In this document: positions 33,258 to 42,700 of the stretch, in pieces
How the letters are laid out: each line of letters begins with the position of its first letter
Position numbering within the stretch: position 1 is the first letter of the stretch
Assembly (NCBI RefSeq): GCF_030689305.1
Contig: NZ_JAUYVM010000001.1
Coordinates: forward strand, 620,001-684,000
Length of the DNA: 64,000 bases
Direction of reading: 5' to 3'
DNA from: Vibrio penaeicida
GTDB taxonomy: Bacteria > Pseudomonadota > Gammaproteobacteria > Enterobacterales > Vibrionaceae
The notes under the pieces: model-generated
The model's database searches: none
Seen by the model: only the letters and a program-made list of their open reading frames with translations
Told to the model about the DNA's origin: nothing
Position numbers and translations under genes: made by a program

Positions 33258-34481
33258 GTGCTAAATCGGATTTTGGTTGTCGAGGATAGTCGAGCCTTTC
33301 GTAATTATCTTAACTCGCAACTTAAGCAAATTGGTTTTGAGGTTGTCTTAGCCGAGTCTTTAGAAGCGGCAAATAACATAATAAGCCAAGATACTGACTT
33401 TCTGTGTGCTGTATTAGATTATTGCTTACCCGATGGTCCTGACGGGGAAATCATCGATCTCGTTTTATCACACAAGATCCGTGCGATTGTGCTCACGGCG
33501 CAGTTTAATGACAGTATCCGTGAACATGTTATTGCCAAAGGTGTACTCGATTACATCACGAAAGACAGCAGTGCTTCTGTATCCTATTTGATCCCACTTC
33601 TAAAGCGTTTAATGGCGAACCATACGCACAAAGCATTGGTTGTCGACGATTCTATTACCGTGAGAAACCACGTAGTATATCTCCTTGAGCATCAATACAT
33701 TGACACTTTACAAGCAAATGATGGTCAGCAAGCGATAGATATATTGGCAGAAAACCCCGACATCACTATGATCATCACCGATCATGATATGCCGAATAAA
33801 GACGGTATTACCATGACTAGGGAAATTCGAAACCAGTACGATCGTAACCACTTGGCTATTCTTGGTCTGTCGGGTAATAACGACCGCACAATGACAGCCC
33901 GATTTCTAAAAGCGGGCGCTAACGATTTCCTCTACAAGCCTTTCAACCAAGAAGAATTCTATTGCCGTGTCCAACACATTCTAGACATGAAGGACGCCAC
34001 TGATGAACTTTATCGCATTGCTAATCAAGATGCGTTAACTGGGCTTTGGAATCGTCGCTACTTGTTCAATGAGAACAATAATAAATGTTGTGATAATCGC
34101 AATATCGCCATGATTGATATCGATTTCTTTAAGAAAGTGAATGATACCTATGGTCACGATGGCGGCGACAGAGCACTGGTTACTGTGGCGCAAATTATAT
34201 CCATCTACTTCAAAAATGAAATTGCGGTGAGATTTGGTGGTGAAGAGTTCTGCATTCAACATTGTGGGGATTATCAAGAATTCCAAAGCCGCCTAGACAA
34301 CATGCGTCAGCGAATAGAGAAAACGGCTGTTCAATACGAGGATTTGCAAATTCATCTAACAGTCAGTATTGGGGTTAGCTCTGGAAATGAAGAGCAAAAT
34401 CTAGAAAAAATTATTCGGGATGCTGACGACCTATTGTATCAAGCAAAAGAAGAAGGTCGAAACCGCCTCGTTGCACGCTAA
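33258..34481 (+). CDS. Double-receiver diguanylate cyclase (REC-REC-GGDEF)
   Basis: Response regulator that should make cyclic di-GMP. 407 aa from the GTG at 33258, which has GGAG (33249-33252) 5 bp upstream. REC1 (~1-115): VVEDSRAF, phospho-acceptor Asp in VLDYCLPDG and Lys in TKDSS. REC2 (~127-245): VVDDSITVRNH, Asp in IITDHDMPNKDG and Lys in LYKPF. GGDEF (~255-405): active site RFGGEEF intact; the RxxD inhibitory site is missing (FKNE in its place). No partner histidine kinase is adjacent. It is 259 bp upstream of the motor-like operon on the same strand. Confidence 0.9.
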   Translation: MLNRILVVEDSRAFRNYLNSQLKQIGFEVVLAESLEAANNIISQDTDFLCAVLDYCLPDGPDGEIIDLVLSHKIRAIVLTAQFNDSIREHVIAKGVLDYITKDSSASVSYLIPLLKRLMANHTHKALVVDDSITVRNHVVYLLEHQYIDTLQANDGQQAIDILAENPDITMIITDHDMPNKDGITMTREIRNQYDRNHLAILGLSGNNDRTMTARFLKAGANDFLYKPFNQEEFYCRVQHILDMKDATDELYRIANQDALTGLWNRRYLFNENNNKCCDNRNIAMIDIDFFKKVNDTYGHDGGDRALVTVAQIISIYFKNEIAVRFGGEEFCIQHCGDYQEFQSRLDNMRQRIEKTAVQYEDLQIHLTVSIGVSSGNEEQNLEKIIRDADDLLYQAKEEGRNRLVAR

Positions 34482-34740
34482 TCTACGCCTACCATTTCTA
34501 TATATACGGATCACTCAAAGCGGCAAAATCACTTCAAGCTACATACCCCCTCTAAACAAAGCACGCCATGCGTTTAATCATCAGCTCAATGGTTTATTGC
34601 ACGAAATCCAAAGGGTTAACAAAATACTCTTCATACCCAGCCCTCGGGATCATGTGTGCAAGGCGATTCAAATAGTGCGAGTCCCCTAGCCTATCAGTTC
34701 GAGGGCTTTTCCCTAGCCCCGATCTGAATGGAGTTTCATT
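34482..34740. other. Leader region before the motor-like operon
   Basis: The gap holds an 8-bp inverted repeat AGCCCTCG (34639-34646) / CGAGGGCT (34700-34707), the latter followed by TTTTCCC. This could be the terminator of the cyclase gene or a leader structure of the operon. GGAG at 34730-34733 serves the GTG at 34741. I find no sigma-54 or sigma-28 element here. Confidence 0.5.
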
Positions 34741-35766
34741 GTGTGGAAAAAAGTCACGATTCTAACCATTAGCACCCTTTTAATTTCTTACTCTTCGATT
34801 GCTTTTTCCAAGCCTTTAAATGAATTTTTCTCCGCAAAAGATAATGGAGCACAAACAGTTGAAGAATTCTTAGAACACGATGATCTTTGGTTCGACATTT
34901 TAGACAATAAGTCTCTAGCTAAGATCCAAAGCGTCGCCTTGTATTTCGAGGGTAAAGCCGTAACGGACGAAGAAAAAACAGAGCTGCTCAAGCTGACATC
35001 AATCCTAACTGCCAAAATGAAAAACAATGGGATCAAAGTACGCAGCTGTATCGAATGTGGAAAAACACAAGTCAACCTCTCTGCCTCCAACGTAAAGTTT
35101 AAGCATGGACTTTCAAGTAATGATGAACTGCGGAAGCTCGGAAAGAAAATACGTGTCGACGCCTTTCTAACGTGGCGAGCGCCTCTTAGCGACAATACTC
35201 ACAACATCACGATGTCACTAGTTAGTACTCAAAACAACGAAGTGGTATGGACGGGAAACTTCGACATAAAGGAGGACCCGGATGTGCTCGCAAAGAAGAA
35301 TGTAAAGGAGAGCGGAGTCGGCGTCGCTCTTGGTTACATTGGTATCAACGGTACTTCAACTGATGGCGAAGACATACAAAATGTAACGGACCTTTCTATA
35401 CGTTACTACAGCGGGCACACCCCATCAGAACGCGCTCACTTTGCCTTTATCGGTAACTACTTTCGCAACTTTGACGGCAGTACAAACTTTTCGATTCAAG
35501 GCTTTGGGGCAGAAGCAAGAGCACTGTATGCGATTACCGATGACTGGTTATCTGTTTACGCGGGTTCGGGCTTTCAGTTTGTTGAGAACAAACAAAAAAT
35601 CGCAGTACGTGCAGGGCTAGAACTGTCACCACCACGAAATGCCTTCTTTACTCAAGGAGATATTTTTGTCGATCTCGGTTTGATGTACATCAGCAAAGAC
35701 ACTTTTGAAAACGGCACATGGGGAGGCAATCCTGCCTTCGATCTAACGTTAGGTGTGAGGTTTTAA
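34741..35766 (+). CDS. FlgO/CsgG-like domain joined to a C-terminal outer-membrane beta-barrel
   Basis: 341 aa from a GTG start with GGAG 7 bp upstream. Signal peptide ILTISTLLISYSSIAFS. Residues ~50-185 resemble the FlgO/CsgG type of assembly domain: a strand-helix opening, LTSILTAKMKNNGIKVRSC, then KLGKKIRVDAFLTWRAPL and MSLVSTQNNEVVWTGNFD. Residues ~195-341 alternate polar and hydrophobic and end LTLGVRF with a terminal Phe, as in outer-membrane barrels. First gene of the five-gene motor-like operon; 3 bp before the next gene. Likely the outer-membrane anchor or pore. Function is inferred. Confidence 0.7.
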   Translation: MWKKVTILTISTLLISYSSIAFSKPLNEFFSAKDNGAQTVEEFLEHDDLWFDILDNKSLAKIQSVALYFEGKAVTDEEKTELLKLTSILTAKMKNNGIKVRSCIECGKTQVNLSASNVKFKHGLSSNDELRKLGKKIRVDAFLTWRAPLSDNTHNITMSLVSTQNNEVVWTGNFDIKEDPDVLAKKNVKESGVGVALGYIGINGTSTDGEDIQNVTDLSIRYYSGHTPSERAHFAFIGNYFRNFDGSTNFSIQGFGAEARALYAITDDWLSVYAGSGFQFVENKQKIAVRAGLELSPPRNAFFTQGDIFVDLGLMYISKDTFENGTWGGNPAFDLTLGVRF

Positions 35767-35769
35767 TCC

Positions 35770-36357
35770 ATGAAGAATACGATCCTTTGTCCTTGTCTAT
35801 TTTTGCTGGCAAATACCTGTTGGGCTGAATCAGCATCTCAACCAGAAACTCAACAACGAGTTGCAATGAAAGATGGAAAAATAACCATACACATGCAGGG
35901 CAACCAGTATGAATCAGGTGTGCAATTTGATTTGTCTGATCCGGATATGGTGTTAACCATCGAGACAGACAGTACTGAGCCCATATACACCAAAGATTCT
36001 CAGGAGGAATCATCATTTCCTCTTTCTGAGGAAACTGCCCCACCGACAGAAGATGACGTACCTTCTCAAGAAGAAAATGGAGAGAAGTCTGTATCTCCAT
36101 TCAATGAAGCGAGGTCACTCGCACTCAAATTAGAAGCTCAAGAAAATGCAGTGAAAGGCGATTTTAATGCCGCACTGACTCTACTTGAACAAGCTCAACC
36201 ACTCACAGAAACACCAGAAAACATTCTAGCGACAAAGGGGAGTGTTCTTTACAAACTGGGCAAAGTAGAAGATGCCATCATTGCTTGGCAACAAGCGTTG
36301 AAGCATAACCCTGACCTCCCTGAAGTAAAACGAATGATGAAATGGCTGGAAAAATAA
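35770..36357 (+). CDS. Periplasmic acidic protein with TPR repeats
   Basis: 195 aa. Signal peptide MKNTILCPCLFLLANTCWA, short beta-rich part (VAMKDGKITIHMQGNQYES), an acidic Ser/Glu/Pro linker (~75-110), then at least two TPR-like helix pairs (DFNAALTLLEQAQPL..; LATKGSVLYKLGKVEDAIIAWQQALKHNPD). The TAA stop overlaps the next ATG (TAATG). Probably an adaptor linking outer-membrane and inner-membrane parts of the operon's machine. No catalytic residues seen. Confidence 0.75.
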   Translation: MKNTILCPCLFLLANTCWAESASQPETQQRVAMKDGKITIHMQGNQYESGVQFDLSDPDMVLTIETDSTEPIYTKDSQEESSFPLSEETAPPTEDDVPSQEENGEKSVSPFNEARSLALKLEAQENAVKGDFNAALTLLEQAQPLTETPENILATKGSVLYKLGKVEDAIIAWQQALKHNPDLPEVKRMMKWLEK

Positions 36358-38201
36358 TGATGAACCCATTAGTTAAATTTGCCTTCATTCTGCCTTTTTG
36401 TATATCTGGCTTGAGCATCGCGCAATCATCCAGTGAGATCCAAGCGCTTGAATTCTCAGCGAGATTAGAAGCGCGTATAAATGATGATATTGAACGCATC
36501 ATAGGACTCAACAAGCATGTCTTGACCATTCAATCGGAGTTCGTACAAAAGGGAAATACAAGAAATTCCGGAATCAACGCACCTGTAGCTAATGTACCTG
36601 CACCCAACACACCCGAAACTAAAGCCGATCAAACTGGATCCCCTCAAAGAACGACAACCATTGCAGCACCTGTTCGAAGAGTACCAGAATTCGTCCCTGA
36701 ACTGCCTGGATTAGGCGGCATGCCCGCCAAAGAGAACATAGAGGTTCCAGTGCAGCCTACAGCTCAGCCAGTGCCTCCCCCTCAGAATAATATGCCCGCG
36801 ACCAACCCAACGACTAACATCAGCAAAAACCAAAGGGAAGCCAAACCTCTCTCTACTGAAATCAACAAGTTGTCAGTAACGCTATTATTGGACGAAAAGG
36901 TGAACAGCGAAAATGAGCAACTCCTTAAAAAACTTCTGATTCAAAAAGTGGATTACAACCCACTTAGAGGCGATTCGCTGGACATCATCCGAACTGCCTT
37001 TGAGGTTCCCAATAAAGACAGAACTCAAATTCAAGAGAAAGCATTTTGGCAAGATTACTTTTGGCTAGCGCTCATCGCACTTGGCTTAGCGGTACTGACT
37101 CTTATCATTATGGTTATTCGTTCTCGCTCAACAAGACCAGATAGTGATACTCAAAAAGCTCCTCAGCCGGCTTCCTCAGTGCAAACCGAGCCTCTAATTT
37201 CTCATCAGTATTATGAACACGAGGCGTGTCGCCAAGAGTTAGTGAAATTCAGCTTAAGCGAGCCTCATCAAGTCGATCAGGTCATTAAAAAGCTCAGCCT
37301 AAACGAACAAAATCTGCCTATGTTTGCTAGCGTATACCAAGAGCTTGGGAGAGCGATGTTCACCACTATGTACCCTAGCCTGACTTCTCAGATACCTAGC
37401 TATATAAGCTATTTGGAGCAAAATCCAAATGATCGCGAGCAAGTAGTCAAACACGTTGCAGCATTCAAGCAGCTCCTTGTCGACTCAAACCTCCACGCAC
37501 ACTCAACCCGAAAGTCACAACCATTTGATTTTCTTGAGACCCTGTCCATCAATCAAATCCGCTGGCTGTTGGAGCATGAGCCTGAGCGTATACAGGCGAT
37601 GGTGATTAGCCAACTTTCTTCCGAGAATTCTGCTGCGCTGCTTTCTCTATACCCAATGGAACCTCAGGCTGAATTGGCTATGGAAATCGCAAGGTTAGAC
37701 ACTCTGCCTATGGCCGCTTTTAATGATGTTGCTTCTTCACTGGCGACGAAAGCGCAATCCATTCCAGACTTTAGAACGCTACCTACCGACGGTCCTTTCG
37801 TTTTGACTCAAATCCTCGATGGATTAAGTATCACCAAACAAAACGACCTATTAACCCAGTTAAAAGAAACGTCTCCGGGTGCTTATGTGCAGCTAAAACA
37901 ACGCTTTTATAGCTTTGATGACATTTGGCGAACACCGACACAAATCATTAGCAATCATATCAGAAACCTTGACGCCCAAACGCTTGCTTGTGCCTTTTCA
38001 GATATGCCAGTGGAACGCGTAAAAGCGCTGATTTCTGGCTGCCCAGACCGCTATGTAAATATGGTAATCAGTGAATTAGAGATGGCAACGGACGTCAGCG
38101 AAAACGATAGAGATGCTGCAAAACAAGAGATTGTGAGAGTCATGCGTCAAGCGTTAGAAGAAAATAAGTTTAAAATTAGTGAGTTAGAGGGGCTAGCCTA
38201 A
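36357..38201 (+). CDS. FliF-like/FliG-like fusion membrane protein
   Basis: 614 aa from the ATG at 36357, overlapping the previous stop; the ATG at 36360 is equally possible. Order: signal/anchor 1-24 (FAFILPFCISGLSIAQS); helical 27-65; Pro-rich linker ~75-152; FliF C-terminal-like segment ~167-216, with INKLSVTLLLDEK and RGDSLDIIRTAF matching the MS-ring pattern before its second TM; TM ~235-255; then a FliG-like cytoplasmic region, with PFDFLETLSINQIRWLLEHEPERIQ as the FliG-M start and a C-terminal FliG-C-like domain. The flagellar FliG torque-helix DDRSIQ is replaced by RTPTQIIS, so stator contacts have diverged. Overlaps the MotA-like gene by TAATG. Confidence 0.82.
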   Translation: MMNPLVKFAFILPFCISGLSIAQSSSEIQALEFSARLEARINDDIERIIGLNKHVLTIQSEFVQKGNTRNSGINAPVANVPAPNTPETKADQTGSPQRTTTIAAPVRRVPEFVPELPGLGGMPAKENIEVPVQPTAQPVPPPQNNMPATNPTTNISKNQREAKPLSTEINKLSVTLLLDEKVNSENEQLLKKLLIQKVDYNPLRGDSLDIIRTAFEVPNKDRTQIQEKAFWQDYFWLALIALGLAVLTLIIMVIRSRSTRPDSDTQKAPQPASSVQTEPLISHQYYEHEACRQELVKFSLSEPHQVDQVIKKLSLNEQNLPMFASVYQELGRAMFTTMYPSLTSQIPSYISYLEQNPNDREQVVKHVAAFKQLLVDSNLHAHSTRKSQPFDFLETLSINQIRWLLEHEPERIQAMVISQLSSENSAALLSLYPMEPQAELAMEIARLDTLPMAAFNDVASSLATKAQSIPDFRTLPTDGPFVLTQILDGLSITKQNDLLTQLKETSPGAYVQLKQRFYSFDDIWRTPTQIISNHIRNLDAQTLACAFSDMPVERVKALISGCPDRYVNMVISELEMATDVSENDRDAAKQEIVRVMRQALEENKFKISELEGLA

Positions 38202-38980
38202 TGTCTTTGAGCACCATTACGGGATGGCTGTTTTCTGCTGCGGTATTAATGACTGCTGTGGTATCAAGCACCGACAATTATTGGCTCTTTGTGAGTGTTT
38301 CTAGCCTTCTGATTGTTGCAGGGGGAACATCAACTGCGGCTTTAATTAGTTACTCTTACCCTCTTTTCTTTAAAGCTATTCAAGCGGTTATTGCAAGCCT
38401 GTTTGATGGTAAGAATGAAACCAAACTGAAGCACTCTTCGATCATTCGCTCATTAGAATGGAACAAGGTGTATCGCACCGAAGGAATTGCAGGCTTGGAG
38501 AAAGCCTTAACGAATAAAGAGTTAAAAGACCCTTTCATTACAATGGCCATAGAGCTGCTGGGAACAGGCTACAAAGGGAAGGCACTTCGTCATTTGCTTG
38601 ATGAAAGTAATGAAAGCCAGCGAGTGCAAGAAGCGCAACCCGCCAATGTGTTGAGTACCATGGCTAATTTCTCTCCTGCATTTGGCATGATAGGCACACT
38701 TGTTGGGTTGATTGTTATGTTGGATAGCTTAGATGGTGACATGGCTACCATGGGGAAAGGGCTGGCAATTGCTCTACTTACAACGTTATACGGCACTCTA
38801 CTTGCTCAGGCTTTGTTCAAGCCATCTGCAATCAATGTTAGGCGTAAATCTGATGACAATTTCCACCGTAGAGATATGCAGATCCAAGCCTTTGTGATGA
38901 TGACGGAAAAACAACCCGATTTGCACATCAAAGATTCGATGAACAGCTACCTTCCTCCCAAGAAGCGCCTGGAGTCCTAG
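38201..38980 (+). CDS. MotA/PomA-like stator channel protein
   Basis: 259 aa; four hydrophobic segments arranged 2+2 as in MotA. TM1-2 at ~5-50. A cytoplasmic loop ~60-145 includes SLEWNKVYRTEGIAGLEKAL, aligned with the RKDG-LALEE region of PomA. TM3-4 contain the family hallmark SPAFGMIGTLVGLIVML and GKGLAIALLTTLYGTLLAQALF. Same length as PomA. Start codon overlaps the FliF/FliG-like stop and the MotB-like gene follows 2 bp after the stop. Forms an ion channel with the next protein. Confidence 0.9.
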   Translation: MSLSTITGWLFSAAVLMTAVVSSTDNYWLFVSVSSLLIVAGGTSTAALISYSYPLFFKAIQAVIASLFDGKNETKLKHSSIIRSLEWNKVYRTEGIAGLEKALTNKELKDPFITMAIELLGTGYKGKALRHLLDESNESQRVQEAQPANVLSTMANFSPAFGMIGTLVGLIVMLDSLDGDMATMGKGLAIALLTTLYGTLLAQALFKPSAINVRRKSDDNFHRRDMQIQAFVMMTEKQPDLHIKDSMNSYLPPKKRLES

Positions 38981-38982
38981 TC

Positions 38983-39627
38983 ATGTCACGCAGAAGACAG
39001 AGTGGTGCCGATGTCCGAGAAGAAAATGACTGGCTAGTAACATACAGTGATTTCATTACACTTTTGATGACTTTCTTCATCGTTATTCTCGCGACGTCTC
39101 AAATCGGCCAAGGCAAGTTTGAAGAACTGAAAGCCAGTTGGAGCGCGCTATCGTATCGAAAAGCCGAGATGCCAATGACCCAGCTCATTCAAGCCCTAGA
39201 GCAATCCACTGAGCGTGAGCCTATCTCCTTAACGAAAATGCCTGATGGAATTAAAGTAGATTTCGATACAGAAGCGCTTTACGAAGAAGGTTCAGCAACG
39301 TTAAGTAGTGAAGGCGTTCGGCTTTTAACCATATTTGCGTCATCCATAGAAAATACAAATCTGGACGGAAAGGAAATTGTCGTCGAAGGCCATACAGATG
39401 ACTTACCTATTCATAACGACCAATTCGATAGCAACTGGGAGCTTTCCGGTGCAAGAGCAATCAGGGTGACAAAACAGCTGATTTCCTTGTCAGTCGACAA
39501 GACAAAAATGAGCGCTGTCGCTTACGCAGATACCTATCCAACAATATCAGATTCAAAAGAGCTCGCTGCTCAAAGGAAAGCCAATCGTCGCGTTAGCATT
39601 TACATCAAACGCAGTACTCGGCACTAG
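38983..39627 (+). CDS. MotB-like stator protein with OmpA-like domain
   Basis: 214 aa. N-terminal cytoplasmic tail, single TM (residues ~17-41, WLVTYSDFITLLMTFFIVIL) carrying Asp23 in the TYSD position of the ion-binding Asp of MotB/PomB. The OmpA-like peptidoglycan-binding domain (~100-210) has VEGHTDDLPI, NWELSGARAIRVTK and RKANRRVSIYIKR. Shorter than flagellar MotB (about 300 aa). Last gene of the operon, followed by a palindrome rather than a standard terminator. Confidence 0.9.
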   Translation: MSRRRQSGADVREENDWLVTYSDFITLLMTFFIVILATSQIGQGKFEELKASWSALSYRKAEMPMTQLIQALEQSTEREPISLTKMPDGIKVDFDTEALYEEGSATLSSEGVRLLTIFASSIENTNLDGKEIVVEGHTDDLPIHNDQFDSNWELSGARAIRVTKQLISLSVDKTKMSAVAYADTYPTISDSKELAAQRKANRRVSIYIKRSTRH

Positions 39628-39653
39628 GTGCAACACTGTCATTGTCGCAACCA

Positions 39654-39706
39654 TATACTCAAGTAATCTCTCTATAGGATCCTAAGGGTGAGGTTACTTG
39701 GGTATA
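39654..39706. repeat. Palindrome after the motor-like operon
   Basis: TATACTCAAGTAA (39654-39666) / TTACTTGGGTATA (39694-39706) are 13-bp arms with one mismatch; related to the elements at 6560 and 25810. It could also fold in RNA as the 3' end of the operon. Confidence 0.65.
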
Positions 39707-39782
39707 ACTTTATATTTTTGCTTGGGTCTGTGCTATTGTCCTTTGCGCCTAATATGACATCAGACACATCGTATAACGTGCT

Positions 39783-42700
39783 ATGAATACGCCAACAGCA
39801 ACCAAAACTAAAATGCCATTTGTTCTGCTTCGTACCCTGAAATATTTGGGTATAGCCCTTCTTTCACTTGTCGCCATGCTGGTAATCGCGCTTACCATTG
39901 GGTTCAACATAAACCTAACGCTGCATAAGCAAAAAATTACCCATATTCTCGAAAGCCAAATCAATCGATCTGTCAAAATTGATGGTGATATTCGATTTCA
40001 TGTGTCGTTTAGACCTGAGTTGGAAATCAACAATATCGAAGTCGCGAATATTCCTTCAATAGAGTGGCAACCGCTACTGCGCGTGGGGCACGCTTCGGCA
40101 AAAGTGGCGATATTCCCCTTATTCGAAAACACGCTGTTCATCGATTACATTGATTTGGAAGGGATCCATCTCTATCTCGCAAAAGATATGGATGGCAATG
40201 AAAATTGGGCAATTGGAAAGCAGGCAGAGTCTGCTAATCCCCAAATAACCAGTGCCGCCCTAGAAAACAGCGACAATTCAGAGAGTCGTTTGAATTCAGA
40301 GAGCACTTTAAATTCAGACAGCAAGCTAGCGCATTGGACAGTCAAACTCGGCGAGAAAGCTGTAGCCAAAAGCTTGAGCGTGATTTACGAAGATCAGAGT
40401 ACCCAAACTTATGTGGATTGGTTTCTGGATGAATTTGATTTAACCAAAGATGATAAAATTTGGCATCTCAACACCAGAGGGGCAGCATTAGGTCAAGAAT
40501 ACAACCTGAGTGTCACGGGTGAAATTGAAAAGCTCCTCAATGCCCAAACAGGCTCCATTGATATCAAAGGTCATTTCGCAGGCGCTTCTCTGGAATTCAA
40601 TTCCAATATTCAACCAAACGGGAAAGCGCTTTCAACGGCAAACATCCAATTAGACTGGCTCGACACACAACCTATTGAAGCCTTGCTGGGGCTCGATGTC
40701 TATCATATAGCTCCGCTTAGTATCTCCGCTGATATATCGGCAAAACAGGGCGCACTGCACGTTAAGTCGCTTAACGTGGATAGCCCTATCACACAAGCCG
40801 AAGGGTATCTGGACATTGCACTTGGTGACGTCAACACCATTGATGGCAAACTCACGATTCCTGTGATCGATCTTAAGCCTTGGCTTCAACCAGAGCCAGA
40901 ACAGCACATGATGGGTTATTCCTCGGCTCCACAGCAAAAATCTCCGCTACAGCAAGCTCTTGATCAATGGCTAGTCTCTACCCAAACCAATCTATCTGTT
41001 TCCATAGGAGAGATATTAGGGCTTGGTACGAAAATAAAACGTCTATCCCTAGCCGTCGTTGGTGAAAAAGGCACATTGAACGCGCCCGTTTCTGCTGATA
41101 TCGCTCAAGTTCCTTTCCGAGGGAAGGCATCAATTGACGCAACCGAATGGTCTTCAACGTTAAAGATAGAGCTTGGTGCGCAAGACTCTCCACTCGGTGA
41201 ACTCGCTCATTGGCTGGCGGGTATCGAAGAAGCGGATGGTCACCTTGAAAATGCGTTACTGAGTGTCCAAACTGAAGGCACCAAACTTAAGGAATGGATA
41301 GACAACAGCCACCTCGCTTTCGTGTTGGATAACGCAGCTATATCTTGGGCAGAAGGTGCAAACTTTGCCATTGAGAAAGCGCGATTTAAAGCTGGAATGA
41401 ATCAACCGGTCGATGTCGATATTCGCGGTAATCTCCAAGGTGTACCCGCCACCATCACCGCTAAAGCGGGTGCACTGTCAGACATTATCAACAAACGGGA
41501 TTGGGAAACGACCATCACATTAGACAGCCCAATACTGAATATTCACGCGTTTGGCTCTCTCCCTGAAACACGCTGGCAAGTTGGCAGCCAATTTAAGCTG
41601 GACATATCGAGTCCGAATATCGCCAAACTTTCACCTTGGTTAGGTACGCAGTCAGGGGTTAGCGGACCTCTAAAGCTCAATGCGACCTTGGAACATCAAA
41701 ATGAGTGGCTGACACTGTCTACTCAAAACCTCCGAGTAATGGACAGTAGAGGGAGGTTAGCGCTCAAGTGGTTAAACGACCCAAAACAGTCATTTGTGGA
41801 CATTGATGCTGATTTTTCCAAATTGGATTTCAATCAACTCGCGTTGCTAGCACAAGAAGAAACGTTGCCTGAAGTGGAACAAGCTATACCGACCCAAGGG
41901 GTCAACCTTTCCGTTCCAATCTTGAGTAACGACATAAATATTGTGGATGCAGATATCAGCCTAAATGTCGGTGATATGCGATGGTCAAATCAAAGCCTCA
42001 AACACATCACCTTTTCGGGGAAGCTTCGAAACGGCATGATGAAACCAGCACCATTTTCAATGCGCCTTGCCGACAACCTGATGACTGGCGATCTTGCTGT
42101 TAGCATCAACGCAGCTCAAATCTCCTCAACGCTTAACCTCAAAGCTGACTCACCGAATATTGCTGCGATCGCCCAAAGCTTTGGCATCGCCGATGATATG
42201 GATATGGAATTAGATAGTGCCCGAATAAGCTTATCGCTTTCAGGAAAAACGTTACTTGAGTTCATGGAGATGACTCAAGTGCAAGCTGTACTTGAAGGCG
42301 GGTATCTCAAGGTTCCGGATATCTACACCGGAAAATCGATGGACATTCGCATCTCGGAAGGACGTTTCCATACAGGACCAGAGCTCAACACAGAGCTGTT
42401 GTTGACGGGCTCCGTACAGGATAAAAAAACAACACTGAGCATCCATTCGGTTTCTCTAAAAGAAGCCAATAGGCTTTCAGAAAGCTTACCTGCTAATGTC
42501 CTTTTTACCCTTGGTGACATAAAAATTGAAGCCTCAACAGACATTGCACTACCACTGGACTTCACTCAATTGGAACTCCAATTAAACGCGGCTATTCCTA
42601 ATTTGGAGAGACTTAACGAGTTCACAGGGGTCAAGCTTCCGCCTTATGGCCCAATCGATTTATCGGCCAAGTTATCGCTAGATGACGTTCAATACCAATT

